NCBI GenBank assembly: GCA_013339895.1
Contig: JABACO010000001.1
Location: 34,438,980 to 34,502,979 of the forward strand
Origin: Ephydatia muelleri
Lineage: Eukaryota > Porifera > Demospongiae > Spongillida > Spongillidae
Direction: 5' to 3'
DNA length: 64,000 bases
In this document: positions 33,683 to 46,356 of the stretch, piece after piece
How positions within the stretch are numbered: the stretch's first letter is position 1
Layout: each line of letters opens with the position of its first letter
The notes under the pieces: generated by a model
Databases searched by the model: none
What the model was told of the DNA's origin: nothing
The model's input: the letters and a program-made list of their open reading frames with translations, nothing else
Program-made: the position numbers and the translations under genes

Positions 33683-36599
33683 ATGATGACTGAAATCAGC
33701 TGCAACTATGCAATAACTACACTGAGAACCATCACTCAGAAGCAGTATGCAAAGAAGACAAAGCTTGATACACACACATACACCAAAATTACAGAAGCCT
33801 ACAACCAACAGTTCTCTGATTACCCAGACATGGTATTGTCACGCAGCACTGTAGTTAAAAAGCTAAAAAAACTGATGTCAACGTTCAACAAAAAGTGGAA
33901 CCCAACCATCATGAGAACAACATACATGGAGACATTCTCGCCTACTGAATGGATGAAGTTGTGTGACGATGAAAAAAAGGAACACAGTGTAAGCAAATGT
34001 ACCAAATGTCCCATAGCATATGGTTGCCTGCACAGTGCTTTTCATCACAGGAAAGGTTCTAAACCTGACGAGAATGAACTACAAATTTTTCTGACCTCAG
34101 AACATCTCTCTTCTCCAAAAAAATTGGCAAGGAATGCATTATTACAACTAAATGCCATCTGCAGCTCTAAATTTGGTGAAAGTGCTCAATCTATTATTGC
34201 ACGCACACCAGGTTCACAGCTAATATCATCATCATCAAGAAAGAGACAGCTCCAAGAAAATGCGAAGCAAGTTAAGAGTTCGATACAAAAGGTGTTTGAT
34301 GACACAGCCCTGGAAACAGTAATGGGAAACAGACTCAGCTGGAGGTTTTATGACAGGGCAAGAAAAGTAGAGGGTCTGGAAAGCAAGTGTACGAATGCAA
34401 CTGCTTCAGCAGAAAAACTTATGAGAAAGAGAATTCATGGATGCTCACTGACTAATGTTCTAGTTGACAAAGAAGCTGTTCTGGCAGAGGCAAGTGCATG
34501 GAGTGACGAGCAAAAGGTGAATTGGAGTGAGCTGGCAAGGAGACATGGTGTTGTGCAGAAAAATGGTGGGCAAATGGTAAAGGAGTTTCTACAAGCATGC
34601 AATATTCCTGCAGCATGCAGAACTGATGTAAAAAGAGCACCAAGACGGAGGAAAAAGAAAATCCTTGGGGGTATAACCATGCCAATGAAGAAACCATCTG
34701 CTTTTTATAAGAATAAACTGTCAGAAGAAATTGAGAAAGGTGTGATACTAATTGGAGAGGAAGTTGTGGAAAAAAATAGCGAGTATTTCAAGATCGATAA
34801 TGGGAAGGTGATCACAGCCAGTACTCAAACACACGCAAGAAAAATTCCACTTCTAGATGTAAGAAAACGATTACTTCAAAAACATGAAGAACTTGGCTTG
34901 GTACGATCCAATCTTAAGCACCAGAAAGAGACCACAAGGCATCTAAAAATCTGGCATGACCATTCTAGTGTATGTGGCCATGGCCTCATACTAGTTCTTG
35001 TATCTGCAATATATGACCCAGCACTCTATGTTACAGATGAGGAAGTATTTCGACGTACAGGGATGTATGTTAATGTCCAAGCAATAGTGGAACGTCCTGA
35101 GCTGCACATTATAGGAAGATCTACGTCAAGTATTGAAGATCAGAGAAAGTTCATTGAATGCAGAAGACAGTGCATGCAACAAATGGGAACCAAGTTATTT
35201 ACATCTGAAGGCCTGGAAATTACAGATGTGCTTCGATTTTTCCATGGTGATGGCCCTGCGCAACAATTTGAGGCGGGTCATTCTATAGGAGGAAATTACT
35301 GCTGCGTTGGTTGTGGTGCACGGTCAACTTTGTTTGATGACATTGTGCACTGTTACAGAAGTCCGAAATTGTCTTTTAAAGATCGACAGGAATTTGTATT
35401 GAAAGGAGCATCGTGGGAAAAAAACAATGCCACTCCGTTTGACGGGCTAAGTATTGAACAGTTAAGAGTTGAGTTGGCTAGAAGATGCATCGATATCAAA
35501 GGCAAAAAAACGGCCACAACTGGACAAAGACTTTGAAGAACTCAAAATGGGAATCGTCAGCGTTCCAGCATTGTTGCAGACCAACCCAACTGAGTCATTA
35601 GAATCTCTTAATCTTGTGCAGTATGAGGTTTCACCACTGGAACCCCTTCACGACATTAAGGGTCATTTTTCTAATGTCATTGAAGAGAGTATTTGCATTG
35701 CACCAGAAGGGGTAAAAACTGAGTTACACAAAATACAAGCGGCAGTTTTAAGCAAAGACACACTACGAGGATGCGACTACAGAAAAGCAATGATTTTGAT
35801 GTATTTGAAAACAAAAGAGATTCAACCAGATTCCATGCTATGCAAAGTTTTTCAAACTGCAGTGCAAATTTCAAAGATACTCTACGCAAGTGAGGCGAAA
35901 CGAACACCAAAATCTATACTCAATCTGCACAACATAGCATTTTATCATGCATATTTGTGTGCAAAGTTATTCCTGGCACCAAAGCATATGACACGACGAA
36001 AACTGTTTGGTCGCTATTTTCATGCGCTAACAACACACTCACCTCTGCTGTATAGAATCATTTGTTTGAGATCACTGAACACTGAGATTCAAGAGAGAAT
36101 GTTTAGTCAAGTGAAACAAATTAGCAAGACAACATCAAATCAAAGTACAGACAACATTGTCACCAATGCCATCAAACGCCTACATTATGAAGAAGATTCA
36201 AAACATGAGGATACGATAGCAGTGCAAGAAAGTGAGATTGAAAAGCTTGCAAAAGTTACAGGTCCCTTCACCAACACCTGCTTTACAATAGAGATAATGA
36301 AATCTGCATCATATCAATCACACATCGAGCGGATCAGTGACTACCTAGTTTGTGGACCAGGTGTGTGGTGGAAGACCACAAATGATGGAGTTGAGTTCTT
36401 TGATGGAGACTTTGAAGATGACTACAGGGATGTGGGTCCCACAATGCATCACTTCCGCTCATCTTCTCTAGTGGACATCGATGCACTTCTTTTAGAACAA
36501 TGGGAGCAGTGCATTACGGAGAATATTCAGCTTCCAGCAGTAAGCATTGTGACATATGGTCATGAAGGTGCAGGGCAAACAATTCAATTGCAGAACTAA
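33683..36599 (+). CDS. Large unrecognised protein with a SAP-like motif, possibly a transposase-derived gene
   Basis: Two overlapping frames, 33683-35536 (617 residues) and 35469-36599 (376 residues), read as one protein whose frame changes once in the overlap, at or near an A run. The first has a Cys cluster (CTKCPIAYGC, about residue 110), a basic patch (RAPRRRKKK), then FHGDGPAQQFEAG (about 520) and YCCVGCGARS. The junction region reads LSIEQLRVELARRCIDIKGK, which resembles a SAP DNA-binding motif, and continues in the second frame with DKDFEELKMGI. The second has FHALTTHSPLLYRIICLRSL, then QERMFSQVKQISKTT. The long intronless frame, zinc-binding clusters and position next to repeats suggest a DNA-transposase-like gene, but no catalytic triad is proven and no terminal inverted repeats were found. 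Family not recognised. Confidence 0.55.
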
Positions 36600-37095
36600 A
36601 CACTATTTCTATAAAAAATTCATACAGGTGTACATGCAACATTATGTACAACCTTGTGTACAATTTCCTACATTTATCATAAAAACCATATAACAAATGC
36701 ACAGGCAAGTAATGGTTGTGTATGCACTAATGAAGACATTGCTCACAAACTTGTGCACAACACTGAATAACATATTTTAATAGCAGTGGCATATGCAATG
36801 CACGACTAAATTACATGCATGCTCAAAACATAACCTAGCGATTGACTAAATTAACCAATGATGTTGAGTCACCCGTTATTTCATTGAATCATAAAAGGGT
36901 AATGTAGAGCCATCATAAAGCATCCTATTAAACCTGAAAAGTATAACTATATGAGAAATAACAGACAAAGAGTGCAAACATTGTGCCATTCACTACTCAT
37001 TGTTAATGAACATGTGTCCATGTACATGTCAACATATCCTTATAGGGAATACTCAAAACCACAGGTGGAAGATAACCTACCAGCACAATTTCATT
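36600..37095. other. 3' flank, nothing recognised
   Basis: AT-rich sequence between the stop of the unrecognised gene and the 337-bp repeat. Confidence 0.5.
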
Positions 37096-38056
37096 AAAAC
37101 TCTTTCAGTACATGGGGGCTATAGGTTGGAACTAAGTCACATTGTACTTGCGCTTCTGAGTCACTCCTAATTCGATACAGGAAGGTATTTACACCGACTT
37201 TGGGTCCCCAGTCCTTACACTCTGGAAAGGGTTCTGGCTTTTTTGACAAGGCTGTCATGGCAACAAGACTGGTGCCAACACATAAAGCTTCAGGGACATT
37301 GGGAGAATGGTCCTGACCATTTTCCTGACATTGCCATCAATGCAATAACTATACCAGAGGCATGGCCTAAGTTCTTACACACTGTTTAGTGCCTTGTGGT
37401 AGCTTACAAACAACATGACATCGCCACGACCTAAAACTCTTTCAGTACATGGGGGCTATAAGTTGGAACTAAGTCACATTGTACTTGTGTTTCTGAGTCA
37501 CTCCTAATTCGATACAGGAAGGTATTTACACCGACTTTGGGTCCCCAGTCCTTACACTCTGGAAAGGGTTCTGGCTTTTTTGACAAGGCTGTCATGGCAA
37601 CAAGACTGGTGCCAACACATAAAGCTTCAGGGACATTGGGAGAATGGTCCTGACCATTTTCCTGACATTGCCATCAATGCAATAACTATACCAGAGGCAT
37701 GGCCTAAGTTCTTACACACTGTTTAGTGCCTTGTGGTAGCTTACAAACAACATGACATCGCCACGACCTAAAACTCTTTCAGTACATGGGGGCTATAGGT
37801 TGGAACTAAGTCACATTGTACTTGTGTTTCTGAGTCACTCCTAATTCGATACAGGAAGGTATTTACACCGACTTTGGGTCCCCAGTCCTTACACTCTGGA
37901 AAGGGTTCTGGCTTTTTTGACAAGGCTGTCATGGCAACAAGACTGGTGCCAACACATAAAGCTTCAGGGACATTGGGAGAATGGTCCTGACCATTTTCCT
38001 GACATTGCCATCAATACAATAACTATACCAGAGGCATGGCCTAAGTTCTTACACAG
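37096..38056. repeat. 337-bp tandem repeat, about 2.85 copies
   Basis: Copies start at 37096, 37433 and 37770 (AAAACTCTTTCAGTACATGG) and are nearly identical. The third stops about 50 bp short. Few substitutions point to recent duplication. Short frames inside are not convincing. Confidence 0.95.
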
Positions 38057-38345
38057 TTTTACATCCAATTATTACTCTAATCAAAATCCACAGCTCACCA
38101 AACACCATATATATTAGAGGCAAACCTGAGGCATATGCGGTCACTGCAAATGCTGCAATCCATGGGCAGTCTGAAGCCACACCTACATCCAATTGTTATT
38201 CTAATTCAAAATCCACAACACACATTGGAGGCAAACCTGATGTCACCACTCGATTGGAATTCCTGATCCTCCATGGCCAGTCTGAAGGCACATCTACATC
38301 CAATTCAAAATTCACAACACAACCTGATGTCACACATACATCAGA
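38057..38345. repeat. Imperfect tandem repeat of about 110 bp
   Basis: About three diverged copies sharing CTACATCCAATT, AAAATCCACAACACA and GAGGCAAACCTGATGTCAC words. Confidence 0.7.
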
Positions 38346-39561
38346 TAGACAAAAGATGTGCAGATTGTTTAGCTTCTGGATGCGTGCGCGTGAGCGGTAA
38401 ATTACACACACATAAATACACGCGCGATATGCATGCATGCATTCGGAAGATGGAGGTATAATATTGTGAATGATTACACACACGCAGCTACGCATAAGCT
38501 GCTATCAAATAGGTTTGATCACTACATATAGAATTACACATCAGAATAGCGTTTGTATCAAATTGCGTTACGTGGCCAAGGGGTCATTGAAATTGCAACT
38601 TCAATTTCTCCACCACGCGTTCGACGTGGAACCCCATGCAGTTGGGTCCCCAGACCAAGCCTCGACTGCCTCGTGAACGTATGCTGGGAAGACGATCCGC
38701 CCACATTTCAAACCTGTCGCAATCGCTCACGATGCGTACACAACCTCGTCACTTTTATACAGCTGATTTGGTTGGGTCGTGCCGTTTCTGATCCATCTTG
38801 TTGTACTGCAGTATACCATCCATCTTCCGTTCCGATCAGCCACTGTAATTTTATACACTAATAAGAATATTTGTCGAATAATTACGTCTGCTCTCTATAC
38901 GGTATATAGATCTATGATGCAATGATCTGAATGACGTGCGCGCGCGCGTAATCCCAATACGCCGTTACTAAGCTACATTAGCGCCGTGCGCTCGACAAGC
39001 TGTTTACATGTTGTCAACATTGTTGTCTGTTCCAGAGCCCAGAACTTGCCTTAACTACACTGAGCGCGCTTTCTAGTGATGTTATCGTTAGTATACATTG
39101 TAGCACTTGTTACCCCCTTAAGGTGCATCACGCGCGTTAAAACGAGTGATTGGCTCATCGTGCCCCGCTGGTTCCAAATCAATCAATATAACACGTGTAA
39201 AAAATAAAGCACCAGTCAAATTTAAGCTTGCTGCTGGGGACGACAGAGGAAGGTACAGATACAACTCCTGCAGAACCAAGAAAGTGCATGTGTATGAGAC
39301 AGAGAAAATTGGTAATTGAACCCGATGTATGACCACACCCACCATGGTCACATGACTCTCTGCTGAACCATCACCCTGACATGGTTGGAAAATACCAAGT
39401 GTGCAGGCCATCTAATACCAAGGATAGTTCAAACAATTCCTGACTCAGTACACATGCACACAATACATATACGTTTAGTTATCGGCTTACCTGACCTGAC
39501 CACACCCACCATGGTCACATGACTCTCTGCTCTAATACCAAGGATAGTTCAAACAGTTCCA
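38346..39561. other. Region without firm gene; small duplication upstream of the satellite
   Basis: A phrase with CCACCATGGTCACATGACTC and CTAATACCAAGGATAGTTCA occurs at 39333-39443 and again, shortened, at 39495-39560. It leads into the satellite array. Otherwise no supported exon. Confidence 0.5.
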
Positions 39562-42500
39562 TACAGTTGGCTTGATATTCTAAACCACATGCACATACAG
39601 AATGCTACCCAGGCACAAGAGGAAAGACACCCAAAGTGTCACAACAAGATCACACTCCCTGCCCATCACAGAGACAGCTCTGTCAGAAGGGCAACACTAG
39701 CCGACATACAGTTGGCTTGATATTCTAATTAATCACCACATGCACATACAGAATGCTACCCAGGCACAAGAGGAAAGACACCCAAAGTGTCACAACAAGA
39801 TCACACTCCCTGCCCATCACAGAGACAGCTCTGTCAGAAGGGCAACACTAGCCGACATACAGTTGGCTTGATATTCTAATTAATCACCACATGCACATAC
39901 AGAATGCTACCCAGGCACAAGAGGAAAGTGTCACAACAAGATCACACTCCCTGCCCATCACAGAGACAGCTCTGTCAGAAGGGCAACACTAGCCGACATA
40001 CAGTTGGCTTGATATTCTAATTAATCACCACATGCACATACAGAATGCTGCCCAGGCACAAGAGGAAAGACACCCAAAGTGTCACAACAAGATCACACTC
40101 CCTGCCCATCACAGAGACAGCTCTGTCAGAAGGGCAACACTAGCCGACATACAGTTGGCTTGATATTCTAATTAATCACCACATGCACATACAGAATGCT
40201 ACCCAGGCACAAGAGGAAAGACACCCAAAGTGTCACAACAAGATCACACTCCCTGCCCATCACAGAGACAGCTCTGTCAGAAGGGCAACACTAGCCGACA
40301 TACAGTTGGCTTGATATTCTAATTAATCACCACATGCACATACAGAATGCTGCCCAGGCACAAGAGGAAAGACACCCAAAGTGTCACAACAAGATCACAC
40401 TCCCTGCCCATCACAGAGACAGCTCTGTCAGAAGGGCAACACTAGCCGACATACAGTTGGCTTGATATTCTAATTAATCACCACATGCACATACAGAATG
40501 CTACCCAGGCACAAGAGGAAAGACACCCAAAGTGTCACAACAAGATCACACTCCCTGCCCATCACAGAGACAGCTCTGTCAGAAGGGCAACACTAGCCGA
40601 CATACAGTTGGCTTGATATTCTAATTAATCACCACATGCACATACAGAATGCTACCCAGGCACAAGAGGAAAGACACCCAAAGTGTCACAACAGGATCAC
40701 ACTCCCTGCCCATCACAGAGACAGCTCTGTCAGTAGGGCAACACTAGCCGACATACAGTTGGCTTGATATTCTAATTAATCACCACATGCACATACAGAA
40801 TGCTACCCAGGCACAAGAGGAAAGACACCCAAAGTGTCACAACAAGATCACACTCCCTGCCCATCACAGAGACAGCTCTGTCAGAAGGGCAACACTAGCC
40901 GACATACAGTTGGCTTGATATTCTAATTAATCACCACATGCACATACAGAATGCTACCCAGGCACAAGAGGAAAGACACCCAAAGTGTCACAACAAGATC
41001 ACACTCCCTGCCCATCACAGAGACAGCTCTGTCAGAAGGGCAACTCTAGCCGACATACAGTTGGCTTGATATTCTAATTAATCACCACATGCACATACAG
41101 AATGCTACCCAGGCACAAGAGGAAAGACACCCAAAGTGTCACAACAAGATCACACTCCCTGCCCATCACAGAGACAGCTCTGTCAGAAGGGCAACACTAG
41201 CCGACATACAGTTGGCTTGATATTCTAATTAATCACCACATGCACATACAGAATGCTGCCCAGGCACAAGAGGAAAGACACCCAAAGTGTCACAACAAGA
41301 TCACACTCCCTGCCCATCACAGAGACAGCTCTGTCAGAAGGGCAACACTAGCCGACATACAGTTGGCTTGATATTCTAATTAATCACCACATGCACATAC
41401 AGAATGCTACCCAGGCACAAGAGGAAAGACACCCAAAGTGTCACAACAGGATCACACTCCCTGCCCATCACAGAGACAGCTCTGTCAGTAGGGCAACACT
41501 AGCCGACATACAGTTGGCTTGATATTCTAATTAATCACCACATGCACATACAGAATGCTACCCAGGCACAAGAGGAAAGACACCCAAAGTGTCACAACAA
41601 GATCACACTCCCTGCCCATCACAGAGACAGCTCTGTCAGAAGGGCAACACTAGCCGACATACAGTTGGCTTGATATTCTAATTAATCACCACATGCACAT
41701 ACAGAATGCTACCCAGGCACAAGAGGAAAGACACCCAAAGTGTCACAACAAGATCACACTCCCTGCCCATCACAGAGACAGCTCTGTCAGAAGGGCAACA
41801 CTAGCCGACATACAGTTGGCTTGATATTCTAATTAATCACCACATGCACATACAGAATGCTACCCAGGCACAAGAGGAAAGACACCCAAAGTGTCACAAC
41901 AAGATCACACTCCCTGCCCATCACAGAGACAGCTCTGTCAGAAGGGCAACACTAGCCGACATACAGTTGGCTTGATATTCTAATTAATCACCACATGCAC
42001 ATACAGAATGCTACCCAGGCACAAGAGGAAAGACACCCAAAGTGTCACAACAAGATCACACTCCCTGCCCATCACAGAGACAGCTCTGTCAGAAGGGCAA
42101 CACTAGCCGACATACAGTTGGCTTGATATTCTAATTAATCACCACATGCACATACAGAATGCTACCAAGGCACAAGAGGAAAGACACCCAAAGTGTCACA
42201 ACAGGATCACACTCCCTGCCCATCACAGAGACAGCTCTGTCAGTAGGGCAACACTAGCCGACATACAGTTGGCTTGATATTCTAATTAATCACCACATGC
42301 ACATACAGAATGCTACCCAGGCACAAGAGGAAAGACACCCAAAGTGTCACAACAAGATCACACTCCCTGCCCATCACAGAGACAGCTCTGTCAGAAGGGC
42401 AACACTAGCCGACATACAGTTGGCTTGATATTCTAATTAATCACCACATGCACATACAGAATGCTACCCAGGCACAAGAGGAAAGACACCCAAAGTGTCA

Positions 42501-44379
42501 CAACAAGATCACACTCCCTGCCCATCACAGAGACAGCTCTGTCAGAAGGGCAACACTAGCCGACATACAGTTGGCTTGATATTCTAATTAATCACCACAT
42601 GCACATACAGAATGCTACCCAGGCACAAGAGGAAAGACACCCAAAGTGTCACAACAAGATCACACTCCCTGCCCATCACAGAGACAGCTCTGTCAGAAGG
42701 GCAACACTAGCCGACATACAGTTGGCTTGATATTCTAATTAATCACCACATGCACATACAGAATGCTACCCAGGCACAAGAGGAAAGACACCCAAAGTGT
42801 CACAACAAGATCACACTCCCTGCCCATCACAGAGACAGCTCTGTCAGAAGGGCAACACTAGCCGACATACAGTTGGCTTGATATTCTAATTAATCACCAC
42901 ATGCACATACAGAATGCTGCCCAGGCACAAGAGGAAAGACACCCAAAGTGTCACAACAAGATCACACTCCCTGCCCATCACAGAGACAGCTCTGTCAGAA
43001 GGGCAACACTAGCCGACATACAGTTGGCTTGATATTCTAATTAATCACCACATGCACATACAGAATGCTACCCAGGCACAAGAGGAAAGACACCCAAAGT
43101 GTCACAACAAGATCACACTCCCTGCCCATCACAGAGACAGCTCTGTCAGAAGGGCAACACTAGCCGACATACAGTTGGCTTGATATTCTAATTAATCACC
43201 ACATGCACATACAGAATGCTGCCCAGGCACAAGAGGAAAGACACCCAAAGTGTCACAACAAGATCACACTCCCTGCCCATCACAGAGACAGCTCTGTCAG
43301 AAGGGCAACACTAGCCGACATACAGTTGGCTTGATATTCTAATTAATCACCACATGCACATACAGAATGCTACCCAGGCACAAGAGGAAAGACACCCAAA
43401 GTGTCACAACAAGATCACACTCCCTGCCCATCACAGAGACAGCTCTGTCAGAAGGGCAACACTAGCCGACATACAGTTGGCTTGATATTCTAATTAATCA
43501 CCACATGCACATACAGAATGCTACCCAGGCACAAGAGGAAAGACACCCAAAGTGTCACAACAAGATCACACTCCCTGCCCATCACAGAGACAGCTCTGTC
43601 AGTAGGGCAACACTAGCCGACATACAGTTGGCTTGATATTCTAATTAATCACCACATGCACATACAGAATGCTACCCAGGCACAAGAGGAAAGACACCCA
43701 AAGTGTCACAACAAGATCACACTCCCTGCCCATCACAGAGACAGCTCTGTCAGTAGGGCAACACTAGCCGACATACAGTTGGCTTGATATTCTAATTAAT
43801 CACCACATGCACATACAGAATGCTACCCAGGCACAAGAGGAAAGACACCCAAAGTGTCACAACAAGATCACACTCCCTGCCCATCACAGAGACAGCTCTG
43901 TCAGAAGGGCAACACTAGCCGACATACAGTTGGCTTGATATTCTAATTAATCACCACATGCACATACAGAATGCTACCCAGGCACAAGAGGAAAGACACC
44001 CAAAGTGTCACAACAAGATCACACTCCCTGCCCATCACAGAGACAGCTCTGTCAGAAGGGCAACACTAGCCGACATACAGTTGGCTTGATATTCTAATTA
44101 ATCACCACATGCACATACAGAATGCTACCAAGGCACAAGAGGAAAGACACCCAAAGTGTCACAACAAGATCACACTCCCTGCCCATCACAGAGACAGCTC
44201 TGTCAGTAGGGCAACACTAGCCGACATACAGTTGGCTTGATATTCTAATTAATCACCACATGCACATACAGAATGCTACACAGGCACAAGAGGAAAACAC
44301 CCAAAGTGTCACAACAAGATCACACTCCCTGCCCATCACAGAGACAGCTCTGTCAGAAGGGCAACACTAGCTGACATAC
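39562..44379. repeat. 151-bp satellite array, about 32 units, with 755-bp higher-order period
   Basis: The unit includes GCACATACAGAATGCTACCC, TCACAACAAGATCACACTCC and GCCGACATACAGTTGGCTTG. Spacing between equal words is 151 bp, except for one unit of 141 bp near 39930 that lacks ACACCCAAAG. Marker variants (AGGATC together with AGTAGGG) recur at 40691, 41446 and 42201, exactly 755 bp (five units) apart. Each unit holds two small hairpins, GACAC-CCAAA-GTGTC and GACAGCTCTGTC. The first and last units are diverged, as at satellite edges. No frame persists. Confidence 0.97.
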
Positions 44380-44724
44380 AATACACACCTATACCAGGGA
44401 ATGTTATGATTACAATACTGTACATGTAAACACATAGAAGAGTGAACAGTTGACTCACCCTATGTCGGACCACCGTCACATACACAGGCGTATTGCCATT
44501 GATTCAGATTAGTAGAAGGCCAGCACTGTTGCGCACTTACTGAGGGCATGAAGGGAAGCAAGACAAGAATGTATTAGAATGCACACTTGTAGGCCAACAC
44601 ATGCCGTCACGCACCTATATACTCAGGTTCATCGTTGGATGAATCGAAATCGTCTGTATGTTCATCTGGGTAAAGACAATTAAGCTAGCAAATCGGCCGA
44701 TCGTCACTTAAATTAGTAAAATAC

Positions 44725-44883
44725 CATCTTGTAATTCAGAGAGTCATCGTTGGATTTTCTGCCGATTAGTTCTTTCTGGTGTTCGAAATACGTCGATTTG
44801 CTCACATACTCGCTACAGTGGTAGCAGAAACGTCGTTTGCCGCTATCGCACAAATTTGAAAAAAGTCTTTCACGTGATAGCAT
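44725..44883 (-). CDS. Possible first exon of a zinc-finger-like protein
   Basis: Minus strand, 53 codons from MLSRERLFSNLCDSGKRR, then FCYHCSEYVSKSTYFEHQKE, to a donor at 44724. The C-x2-C...H pattern with YVSKS resembles the N-terminus of transposon-related proteins in corals and sponges; that comparison is from memory. A following acidic exon (DDFDSSNDEPEY, about 44665-44615) is suggestive, but its phase does not join cleanly. Downstream exons would have to lie beyond the satellite. Confidence 0.4.
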
Positions 44884-44924
44884 TGATTTTTAACTGCTTT
44901 TTATAAACCCGCGAATAGGCTATA

Positions 44925-45006
44925 GTCTTGTACCCAGACCCAAACGTACGTAAGCCATTATTGTACGTACAATCATTGTTACGTACATTTGGGTCTGGGT
45001 ACGAGA
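44925..45006. mobile_element. Palindromic MITE-like hairpin (about 82 bp)
   Basis: Arms GTCTTGTACCCAGACCCAAA and TTTGGGTCTGGGTACGAGAC surround a short loop. A half-copy (TTGTTCCCAGACCCAAAC) occurs at about 47089 without the partner arm. Confidence 0.7.
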
Positions 45007-45275
45007 CAACAATGGGCTTGCGGACGTCGTTTCAACTCGTACGTACCCGCAATCTTTCGTTCCGTTAACTTACGTAGATTCCTTATAATGCGTGATTCGT
45101 AATGATACGCAATCAGACGCCTGAATTGCTGTGATGGAAGCAATTAAGTGATCAGAAACTACACAACAGTCTAACGCATATGCATGCACCACTAATGATT
45201 GTGTACATGCACTTCGGTTAGACGTCGCGCCTACACCATTCAAACCAAACTCGGTTTAACCGATTAATTGCGGTA

Positions 45276-45334
45276 GACGCCAATTGGCGTCCGACAAATG
45301 TATCTCAAAGCGCGGTGGACGCCAATTGGCGTCC
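45276..45334. promoter_or_regulatory. Pair of perfect GACGCCAATTGGCGTC palindromes
   Basis: The 16-bp palindrome stands at 45276-45291. It occurs again, extended to the 18-bp GGACGCCAATTGGCGTCC, at 45317-45334. Each carries CCAAT in both orientations. Could be a dimeric regulator or NF-Y-type site. Purely sequence-based. Confidence 0.4.
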
Positions 45335-46356
45335 AGCTGTAGTCCATACGATTTAACCAACAGGCGCATTGCCATTGCACGCATCCAGTAACTTTTCGGA
45401 CTTGTCGGTCAGTGGTTGTAACAGTGCATGAGTCAAAAGGTACCATCGCTGCTTCAGGTTTCGAGTAAAACATACTCAAACAAGGTAAATTATATCAAGT
45501 TACATAATTGAAACACGAATTGAAGGCCAAGCGAGCGCGAAGGCTACAGACGGAAGGGTCCTCGAGATGCTCTATGAAAGCACTGCTGACGTGCAATGCA
45601 CTGATTATAGCAGTGACAGCGGGGATGACGAGCCAATGATGGACCGCTTGGAAGCTAGCACCACATTCCTCAGTACCACATTCCACTCTACTTAGATCAC
45701 GTACGGCTGATTATATTCATTGCCTTGGTTGGTATTCATAGATGTATGAGTACACTGTATAAAATTAACGTACAGGCAGCGTGTGGCTGAGGTAACTTTT
45801 TATTGCTTCGTCCCTCGACAATTTAAAGGTCCGCATCAATACAACAGTGATAATCTGAGGAAAATGATACCTTAAAGTTACCATCTATGGTACAACTCAC
45901 CGTCGTGGCAACTAACCTCTGGCCATACGATGTGCTTGTTCACACTGGATGGAAGCAAAGAAAGCTGCCTTTTTACGTCACTTTTAAGTCCCATGAGGTA
46001 GTCATATGCCTTTAGTATGTGGGAACTCCTGATTAAATGTTTGTCACGTGCAGTATTGCTGGGCACATACCACATCAAGCAAATTTTCAAGTGGCCATTT
46101 TGCGTTCACTTTCTGGAGCTGCCAATATGCCCCACAAATCATGATTTTTTGGTCCCCATTAATATTATTCGCGTTGATGGCTAGAAGTAAACAGTATTAT
46201 GATTCAAAACGAGCACTTTAATGATACATACCTCATGCTCTTTCACTATTTGTCTTATCATGCAGTGTTCTTTTGAATGGAGAATGCCTTTAAATTGGAT
46301 TGGAATTGCAAAAACTTCAAGACATCATTATGGCATAGTACCTATCAAATGGTCTG

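Noticed and set aside
39562-44379. CRISPR-like array
   Set aside because: The 151-bp units are contiguous with no unique spacers, and the context is eukaryotic, so it is a satellite.
45563-45693. Short plus-strand frame with SSDSGDDEP, and a minus frame over it
   Set aside because: Could be a transposase N-terminal scrap, but no core domain or splice support lies nearby.
45878-46090. 70-residue minus-strand frame
   Set aside because: No recognisable family and no conserved splice borders; not distinguishable from chance.
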